Shown here piece by piece: positions 56,848 to 64,000 of a DNA stretch of 64,000 nucleotides; position 1 is the stretch's first letter, and each line of letters starts with the position of its first letter. This DNA is from Isoetes taiwanensis (Eukaryota; Streptophyta; Lycopodiopsida; Isoetales; Isoetaceae). The position numbers and the translations under genes were made by a program. Location: contig JAJEKV010000103.1 in NCBI GenBank assembly GCA_021234155.1, forward strand, positions 2,046,001-2,110,000, written 5' to 3'. Below the pieces are notes generated by a model that saw nothing but the letters and a program-made list of their open reading frames with translations, had not been told where the DNA came from and did no database searches.

Positions 56848-59102
56848 ATGGGTTCTGAAAATGAAAGACCCTCCAAGAAGCAAGTTACCTTATTCAACAT
56901 GCCTTGTTTCAAGGGGAACGTAGCAGCAAATACCCCATGTGGTGTGCCAATTGAAGATGTTAACCTCCAAACTGCCTTTGATGAGCATGGCAAGGAAATG
57001 GCAAGTGAATTAGGAAGGATAACGAAGGCAGTGGAGAGGTACCAAGATGATTGGGCTGAAAAGAATAAATGGTTGGAAGTTGATAAGGAAAGAGGTCTTA
57101 TGTGGTGTTCCATATGTAAAAAAGACCCGCATTGTAAGTCTCTTTTTGCCACCACAGGAGCAAAAAACTTTAAGACCTCAGCATTGGATGACCACACAAG
57201 TTCTAAAGCCCATAGGGATGCCATACTATTGCAAGAGCGAGATAAGGATGGTCTTCAAAAACTTGAAAAGAAGAGGAAGGCTGGTGTAGAGAGTTGTCTT
57301 GAAAAATTGTTCAAATGCGCATATTGGATTGCAAAAGAAGACTTGGCTTTTAGAAAATTGGTGAGTTTGTTGAGTTTGATGCGTGATTGTGGTGTTGAAG
57401 ATTTGCCATTCATGTATAATGATAACAAGGCTTGTGCAAGTTTTATATTTCATATTGCTAAGTCATTGGGAGCGAGCATTCTTGATCGTGTAAGGCGAAG
57501 TCCATGGTTTGGGCTCATGGTTGACGAGTCCACCGATATCAGTGTAACTAAGAATCTCATTTTGTATGCGACGTTTGTAGAAGAGAGGCGTGTGCAAACC
57601 GTATTCTTGGGCATGGTGACCGTTAAGGGGCAGAAGGGATTACAGAAAGCATTTTAGATATGTTGAAGGAATGGAATCTTGATATTCGGAAATTGATGGG
57701 CTTTGGTAGTGATGGAGCTTCCGTTATGGTTGGTGCACATACTGGTGTTGCTACAAGATTGAAATCACTTAATCCATTCATGACCAGCATACATTGTTGT
57801 GCTCATCGGGCAAACTTATGTGTCCAAGAAACATGCAAGACGCCAACAATAAAAACAAGGTGTAAGTTTATTGATGAGTTGATAAATCGTGTGTCAAGTT
57901 TCTTTTCTAAAAGCTCCATAAGAAAGGCACAATTAGAGAAAATGCAGGAAGCATTTGATACTTCTCACTTGCGGATTTTGGGCATTGTGAAGCCACGATG
58001 GCTTAGTAGACATGGGGCCATTGAGAGGATGTGCGAAGTTTATGAGCCGCTCATGCAAACTTTGTTGGAAAATCCAGATGGTAAGGCTCTTTATTTGAGT
58101 TTAAAATCATTTTTGGTTGTTTACATTCTCCACTTTCTTGCTGATGTACTCAAGATCATGACAAACTTGAGTTTAGAGTTTCAAAGAACTTATGTGGATG
58201 TTAACAATATGGCTAGCTTGTGCCGAAATGCAATTCAAGAGATAGAAGAGTTATTTTTGGTGCAAATCATAGATCTGAATTCTTTTCAAAAGGATAGTAG
58301 AGATTATCCTATCATTCCAGATTATGGTGGAGGCGAAGGAATGCTTCATGTTTTAAGAGCATCCGTGAAAGGGAACATGTACAGGTCCATCGAGTTGGAT
58401 AGACGAATTGATGGTGAGGATCTATCTCTTGCTATTGAGTTTCAAAAAGCTTTTGCTACTGCACTAATAGGTATATTGAAGAGAAGGTTAGAGGATCAGA
58501 TTATTCTTTCTTCTTTGAAAGTATTATGTCCTATTAACATGCCTAGTCGTGCCAAGGAATTGAAGGTTTATGGAATCGATGAGCTTAAGAAATTACGTGA
58601 CTTCTATGGAGTGCAAAAAAATGTTGATGGTAAGATATTTCCTGCTATCATTGACCATGAGAAATTGGGTAGGGAGTATGCATTGTTTAAGCGTCAAGCT
58701 AGTACAGAATGGCAAGGAAGAAGCTTCTTGGATACATGGGGTATGATTTCTTGTAGTGACTTGTGGAAGGAGAAGATGCCTGAATTGCTAAGCCTTGCCA
58801 CAATTGGGCTTGTCCAATGCACTAGTACAGCAGCATGTGAGCGTGGCTTTAGCCGCATGAATATTGTGAAGACCAAGTATCGGAATCGGCTACAAAATGA
58901 TGGTTTGGATGCATTATTGCGCATTTCCATGGAAGGACCTGAAATGAAGAGCTTTGATTTTAGTGAAAGCATTGAGTTATGGAAAGAAAGTGCACATTAT
59001 CGTCATATATTTACTGGATGTCCTCGTGAGGAACGGGCTCGTTTGGAGAAGGATCATTTCATGGAGGATGCTTTTATGGTGGATTTAGAAGACGATGACT
59101 AG
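56848..59102 (+). CDS. hAT transposase (ZNF862/DUF4371-like), one frameshift
   Basis: The start ATG at 56848 (MGSENERPSKKQ) follows an acceptor. The frame is open to a one-base slip at the G run 57627-57630, then open to 59102, together about 750 residues. In order it has a TTF-type zinc finger (GLMWCSICKKD...FKTSALDDHTSSKAH), and an RNase H-like core with first Asp in LMVDESTDIS and second in MGFGSDGASVMVG, followed by HCCAHRANL. The helical insertion domain carries KPRWLSRHGAI. The C-terminal hAT dimerisation block has CTSTAACERGFSRMN and KTKYRNRLQNDGLDALL. This matches the DUF4371/ZNF862-like hAT group shared by plants and animals. Everything but the single G deletion looks functional; the slip could be real or a homopolymer error. 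Confidence 0.93.
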
Positions 59103-59425
59103 TTTCTTGAACAATAAGTATTACACTTTCATTTTATGAGTATTAGTTACTATTATGAAGCATTGAAGCATTGTAAGTTTTCTTTTTGATTAAACTAAAG
59201 GCTTTTTAAATCTTTGACCAAAGGTCTAATTATCAAGTTTATTCAAGCTATTTAATGATTTGTGAAGTTTTTTTTTTTAAGTTAGGTATTGAATTTGTAT
59301 ATATCCGGTTTGAGGTGGTAGCAGCAGGGAGCTTCCGGCTGTATTTTATAATTTCCGAATGGTTTTAGGACTTGTAGGAAATTTTCCTAACAAGGTTTGA
59401 AAGTTTCCCCAACGCTGGGGCGGAC

Positions 59426-59855
59426 GACGCATAAAATAAATTGAATATCACTAATCTATAATCAGTGTTAATTTAAAGAGGACGGACTACGTGGCAAAAG
59501 GACGATAACGGAAGCAGATCGAACGGCTACAGGGTATGGAGCACATGGCATCACGGCATAAAGCGTGGATAGATAATAAACGAAGAATAATGAAAAAATT
59601 CAGAATAAAAATGCATGAACTTAACACGAACGACTATCGTCATAATCATAACATCTAGGCTAGGCGTAATAATGAAATAATGAAAATATATAGAAAAGGA
59701 CGATATTTACGTGTGTCAGACAAGTAACAAGGAGGCAGACGTCGAATATTCGCGTACGAAAATTCGGAGAGACAAGATAGGACAAGACAAGCATTAAGAG
59801 CAGACGGTAGTATTGAATGGCGGGAATTCAGACAGACTTTCGTAACCCTAGAAAC
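59426..59855. other. Intergenic flank before the cysteine-rich ORF
   Basis: AT-rich with no gene seen. It continues the sequence interrupted by the hAT insertion at 55246. Confidence 0.5.
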
Positions 59856-59864
59856 TATATAAAA
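59856..59864 (+). promoter_or_regulatory. TATA box upstream of the cysteine-rich ORF
   Basis: TATATAAAA, 138 bp before ATG 60002. A transcription start near 59890 would give a leader of about 110 nt. Confidence 0.5.
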
Positions 59865-60001
59865 CAGTAGATAGACTAATTGTGAGAACAACGCGCAAAA
59901 TTTCCCAGCGTTCAGGAATCTTGAGTTCTCAAATTCATACCATCAAGGAAGCGCCAGTGCATCTCCATCTCCGCCTCCGCCACAGCGCAGCTGCAGGAAA
60001 A

Positions 60002-60550
60002 ATGGATAAGGGTAAGAAGGTGGCAGTCGACAATGTTGGGGAGGAAAAGAAAATCAGGAAGAGACCCGGATCTGGAGCCCCGGGCAACCTTACGGTGCCC
60101 TTTAATCCTGACCTCGAGGAGCTCAACCCGTGGTGTATCTGTGAACCGAAGTGTCGGTGTTTAGGTCGGGGGCTGCCGTCGTGCATTAGCTGCTGGCGAG
60201 TGCACTGCCTATTCTGCGACAGAATCCACCATGCTCAGGATATGCGGGATCATGGCTACACTTTAGGGTTACTGGAGGTGCTTGGGGTACTAGGCGACAA
60301 AAACGATTCAATAAGGCGCCAGGATCTGGATAGAACTATGCAGTGTTTTAATCGTCTGCAGATTCATGCGGCAATACAACGGTCGCCAAGATATCAGCAC
60401 AACCTTACAATCTGCGACCTCGGAAAGGTTTGTATATATTGTTGTGAGAAGAATCCTGTGGATTTCGTGTGCCGGGCGTATGTTGGGAGAAACTTGGAAA
60501 AGGTTAGGAAGATCGGAGAGCCGTCGGCAGAAAAAAGGCCAAAGAATTAA
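60002..60550 (+). CDS. Orphan cysteine-rich protein (182 aa)
   Basis: The start is the first ATG after the TATA box (MDKGKKVAVDNVGEEKK); the frame is also open further upstream but without an ATG. A basic, flexible N-terminus (residues 1-35) is followed by a dense Cys cluster (WCICEPKCRC, then LPSCISCWRVHCLFCDRIHH). This gives spacing C-x-C-x3-C-x-C-x7-C-x2-C-x4-C-x2-C with trailing histidines. A second cluster, VCIYCCEK...DFVC, lies near residue 140. The pattern suggests a zinc-binding module, but I recognise no family. There is no signal peptide or membrane segment. It lies in transposon-rich DNA between a hAT element and a LINE, so it may be a transposon accessory ORF rather than a host gene. 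Confidence 0.45.
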   Translation: MDKGKKVAVDNVGEEKKIRKRPGSGAPGNLTVPFNPDLEELNPWCICEPKCRCLGRGLPSCISCWRVHCLFCDRIHHAQDMRDHGYTLGLLEVLGVLGDKNDSIRRQDLDRTMQCFNRLQIHAAIQRSPRYQHNLTICDLGKVCIYCCEKNPVDFVCRAYVGRNLEKVRKIGEPSAEKRPKN

Positions 60551-61451
60551 ACATCCAGGATGGGAAAGGGCAACAATGGAGGAGAAGGATGGGTGGCATG
60601 TAATCTCTTTTGCTTGTTTTCCGTTTTTACTTTTTGTCTTTTACCTTCTTCGTTCTTTTATGATTCCAGTTTGCCAAATAGGTAAGATGTATCAGCAAAA
60701 TGCTGTATGAAAAATGTTTGAATGATGCGGGGAAACCCGGACATAGCAGGAACAAATTATGCCTGACAGACTTGTTTGGTAGCTGAATGCATAGCTGAAT
60801 TATGCAGAATTAGACATAGCTGAATGCCTGAACATGTTCTCAATGATATAGCTTAAATATGTAATATCTCTGTATGGAGAAATTTTTTGAATGAAGGAAA
60901 TATGAAGTAATAGTTGTCAATGGTAAAGCGGCCTCAATAAAATCTGAAGTAATATCTGTTACTGGTAAAATAGCTCCATTGTGTATTCTTAAAAATTGCC
61001 TTAGTGATGAAATGATTCCGATCCATAGTATTATATCCCACGGAGACAATGCACGAATATATGGAAAATTATGGAAATTATGGACTCTAACAATATAGAA
61101 CATAATAGGGATTATTGAAGGATTATTGAGGGAGTATAGTGCTGATAAGTTACACCAGCGGATGTATATACAAGGTAGGAAAGCATTACAGGAGACGCCG
61201 GGTTACATTGGGCGATAGAACAGAAAAGATACCATGCAAAATTAGACAAAATGGACCATATCGTGGGAGATATCGACTCAGAACGAAAAGGGTGGCGAAC
61301 ACATCGAAACAAAGGGAAGTACAAGATGAGGGGCGACAGATAAGTGACAGATAGGCAAGGAACAAGAATAATTTGCCATGCAGAACAAGCCTCGTAAAAA
61401 TACAAGTATGGTGGGATCGTTGAAGGTACACACAGAGAACAAAAGAACTTC
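60551..61451. other. Intergenic, nothing recognised
   Basis: No gene or element was identified. The purine-rich plus strand on the right resembles LINE UTR sequence. Confidence 0.4.
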
Positions 61452-61820
61452 AGAGTAAAAGGCGGACGGGGCAAGCTACGGGACAGAGAGGCTATGCCTC
61501 CGCCGTACACCAGGATAGCGAGGGCTAGACCCAACTGGTAACCCGGACCACCAAAAACTCATTAGCACCTGGAGAACGACATATAACTTATTCAGCGGGG
61601 TATGGAGAATACCTCATTTACCGATTTCTGTCAACACAGAGTAAAAGGTGGACGGGGGCAAGTTACGGGACAGTGAGGCCAAGCCTCCGCCGCACACCAG
61701 GATAGCGAGGGCTGGACCCACCAACTGGTAACCCGGACCACTAAAAACTCACTATAATATAATATAATATAACATCTGTGAACAACATATGACTTCTAGC
61801 GAGGTATGAAGAATACCTCA
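61452..61820 (+). repeat. Tandem duplication of a probable LINE UTR unit
   Basis: A unit of about 170-185 bp starting AGAGTAAAAGGCGGACGGGG is present at 61452-61617 and again at 61638-61820. Shared blocks include CACCAGGATAGCGAGGGCT and TGGTAACCCGGACCAC. The second copy carries an (ATAAT)n tract at 61753-61772 in the position of a LINE tail. Confidence 0.75.
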
Positions 61821-62326
61821 GATGACGAAATTGCCGACACTATGGATTGGGGGAAATTATGGACAGTGGGGTTTTACCCCTCGCCACAGACCAGGGGAGT
61901 GCGGGCACGGCCCCCCTCTGGTTCCATGATTCCAGCCCACCAAAATGACACATGCACAGAAATACAGGAATACAGAACTACAAAAGATGCAGAGATACAG
62001 AAGTTCAGAACGGACGAAATGCAGACAGGCATCTACCCAACTAATCAGCCTCAAAAAAACACGAAAGGATCAACCTTGGGCAACAGACGAAAGAAGGTGA
62101 ATGACAATAAAAAGAGACGGACGGAATTAATTATGGCCTTTTGAATTTTAAATTTTGAATTTCAAATTAGAACGGTAATTATGAATAAAAATACCGTTTA
62201 GAAGCAGGAAATATATAGTCTTAGGGAGAGACGACGGCTATCTTACAAGTGAGAGTCTAGCACAAGTGCACTGCCTAGAGCCACCACAGAGTCTTTCTGC
62301 ACAGAATTCTCTTGCAAACGAGAGCT

Positions 62327-63405
62327 ATGGCCGACAGTATCAACAGCAGCCAGCAGAGGAGATCGGATGCGGCAAGAGCCCCGGTGAGCCAACAGGACCT
62401 TAGGGACTTCCTGGCACAGATGGATAAGCAGCTAGAATCAAAGATCCCGAACTTGGATGCACTCAACGCATTGGCTGAAACGTGCAACAGCAACAAGATA
62501 GCCATCACTAGCATGGACGTGAGAGTAGGAGGGGTGGAGAAGACGAACGAGGAAATGCAGCGCAGAATGGACGAGATCGAAGAAGAGAAAGCAAAGATCC
62601 TGCAAAGGTTGGTTGAATTAGAGAAATCAAATGTTGAGCTGGATGCATGGGAGTCATTTGATAGGATAAAGCCACATTTAATGGAATATGAGGAGCAAAA
62701 TAAAATTAAGCATGATGTTAGGCTAATTGGGATAGCAGAGAGGCCTAACGAGGATATATATCGAGTTACTGCAGAAGTGATAGAGACGGTGTTCAAGGAA
62801 ACCGCGGGGGCGTCATCATCAAAGCCCTCCGTCGTGCCAATGGGGGGAGATCGAGGCACATAAACCTGACATTGAGGGACATGGCAACCAAGGAAAGGAT
62901 CCTACGGATGGGATCCAGATTGAGGAATGGAATCAAAGTACAGGAGTCGTTAACGGTGATGCAGAGACAGGGGCTACACAGGGAATTGGCCAAAGCCAGG
63001 GAGCTGAACCAAGCAGGGATACAAGCGGGGGTCAAGAATGGCAAGGTCTACATACACAAGAGGGTAAGAGAGCAAGCGACTCAACCGCAGGAGCAGACAG
63101 CTGGGGTGCAGGGGATAGCAAAATCAACGGAAGCAGAGAAGAAAAACATACACCCCCTGAAGTCTATACAACAGGGGCTGGAGAACAGACTGCAGGGGGG
63201 AGCACTAAGAGCAATCACGGTAGAGGGGAACCAGAACAGAGCAATAGGAAGAAGCGGAAGCGGGGGAAACGAAGAGCGAGCAACACAAGCAGGGTTCAGA
63301 GGGCCAACCCCGACAATGAAGACCAGGGGAAGACCAAGGAGAATGGGCAATGGTACAGAAAACATGGAGACCCCGAAGGAGCAACCTCGGGGGAAAAGAT
63401 GCTGA
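62327..63405 (+). pseudogene. LINE ORF1 (coiled-coil RNA-binding protein), one frameshift
   Basis: The start ATG at 62327 (MADSINSSQQRRSDA). Residues about 60-120 are a long coiled coil (VEKTNEEMQRRMDEIEEEKA). An RRM-like segment (HDVRLIGIAERPNEDIYRV) follows, then the C-terminal domain in another frame: LRDMATKERILRMGSRLRNG...LTVMQRQGLHRELAKAREL. That is the L1 ORF1p pattern of trimerising coiled coil, RRM and CTD (K-D-x-E-x-I-L...L-x-x-x-R-x-x-L). The slip is near 62840-62850, at a run of six G. The tail is Gln/Gly/Arg-rich. The product would coat LINE RNA. Confidence 0.78.
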
Positions 63406-64000
63406 CATTATGGTACTGGAACTGTACCGGGTACCCATGGGATGATGGAGAAAGACTAGAAGGTGCCCACGGCTGCGACATAATATGCCTGACGGAGACA
63501 TGGGAGCATAACGTTAAAAGGCTGCCAGAGGAGGAAGGATACCAGCTGTTCACATGCTGGAAAGACAGGGATTTTAAGATAGGGAGGGGGAGTGCAAGTC
63601 TGGCTTGTTATATAAAGAACAGTGCAAACAATGCATGTATGTTACATTCAGATATCAATAAAAGATATATGGTTTTGAGCATCCAATTGAAAAACAAACA
63701 AGAGGTAGTTCTCGATAATTACATATTACCCGCCAAACAAAGGATAAGCTAGAATTGTTGGGCGGGAGAGAATATAACGAAATGGAAGGAGCAAGGACCA
63801 ATGATTATAGTAGGAGATCTAAATGCCGAAACTGACAGAACAAAAGTACAAAGTACACACAAGGATGAGAAAGATGGTCAGATAGTGTACACGGCGAGGA
63901 AACAGGAATGGCAGAGGGATACAGAAGATAAGACAGAGGTCAATGCTAGAGGTGAATTATTGTTGGAAGTCCGCGGGGCATGGGATGATCATAGCTAATG
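63399..64000 (+). pseudogene. LINE ORF2 N-terminal APE endonuclease, partial
   Basis: It starts at ATG 63399, overlapping the ORF1 stop by seven bases (ATGCTGA). MLTLWYWNCTGYPWDDG is the N-terminal strand of the apurinic-type endonuclease. CDIICLTETW carries the metal-binding Glu, and MIIVGDLNAETD (63801 onward, same frame) carries the catalytic Asp/Asn pair. A TAG at 63750-63752 interrupts the frame between them, and another slip lies near 63983. The remaining endonuclease, RT and C-terminal zinc region lie beyond the window. Confidence 0.82.

Larger units (their letters stand above)
55254..59417 (+). mobile_element. hAT DNA transposon, complete ends
   Basis: Terminal inverted repeats CAGCGTTGGGGAAA (55254) and TTTCCCCAACGCTG (ends 59417), flanked on both sides by the perfect 8-bp target duplication GGGCGGAC (55246-55253 and 59418-59425). 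The length is 4,164 bp. It carries a single transposase gene (56848-59102) preceded by about 1.6 kb of leader that probably contains non-coding exons. An 8-bp duplication and a CA...TG start are diagnostic of hAT. The perfect duplication implies recent insertion. Confidence 0.95.
62200..64000 (+). mobile_element. L1-type LINE, 5' half, continuing past the right edge
   Basis: ORF1 (62327-63405) and the endonuclease part of ORF2 (63399 onward) lie in the canonical order. A TATA-like ATATATAG at 62210 precedes ORF1. The 5' end is not fixed; sequence to about 61820 may be its 5' UTR. Point lesions in both ORFs make this copy inactive as read. Confidence 0.8.

Noticed and set aside
62275-62859. 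Ser/Leu-rich 194-codon minus frame
   Set aside because: Exact antisense of the coiled-coil LINE ORF1; heptad codons in reverse give Ser/Leu-rich text.

Overview
This is nuclear DNA of a land plant. It is gene-poor and AT-rich, and transposable elements of nearly every major class are nested in it. The plant assignment rests on a clock-associated LNK-type gene, a small plant-specific membrane protein gene (DUF1195-like), a PLS-type pentatricopeptide fragment, short introns with GTAAGT-type donors, and plant-type copia, gypsy, LINE and hAT elements. Large intergenic distances and LINE-rich content suggest a big-genome non-seed vascular plant such as a fern or lycophyte, but this is only a guess.

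Layout. 1-1.5 kb: 3' part of an LNK-like gene (minus), running off the left edge. 5.6-6.5 kb: 3' end of a LINE. 7.0-13.1 kb: a Ty1/copia element with a long intact pol, whose gag is split by a 1.19 kb poly(A) retroposon. A second copy of that retroposon lies at 19.2-20.5 kb. 20.9-22.9 kb: a PPR fragment next to a broken short-chain dehydrogenase gene. 25.0-26.5 kb: three tandem copies of a small gene encoding an 80-residue protein, interleaved with copies of the last exon of the gene to their right. 26.7-35.6 kb: the most unusual segment. It holds two divergent, damaged, unfamiliar genes (a DUF7869-type transposase-like gene on minus, and a multi-exon gene with a possible ParB-like motif on plus). 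A GC-rich block between them carries a phased array of palindromic ATCGCGGCCGCGAT sites, with more copies scattered on both sides.

42.6-43.2 kb: an apparently intact two-exon DUF1195-like gene (minus). 44.9-52 kb: a decayed Ty3/gypsy element (minus) containing a gag-only LTR element. 52.6-54.7 kb: a 5'-truncated LINE (minus). 55.25-59.42 kb: a nearly intact hAT transposon with perfect 8-bp target duplications and one frameshift. 60.0-60.55 kb: an orphan cysteine-rich ORF with a TATA box. 62.2-64 kb: the 5' half of an L1-type LINE running off the right edge.

Many frameshifts, and many differences between repeat copies, sit at CpG dinucleotides or homopolymers. Some of the apparent pseudogenisation may therefore be residual long-read consensus error rather than biology. 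Only the LNK-like gene, the DUF1195-like gene, possibly the first small tandem gene and possibly the cysteine-rich ORF look like functional host genes.
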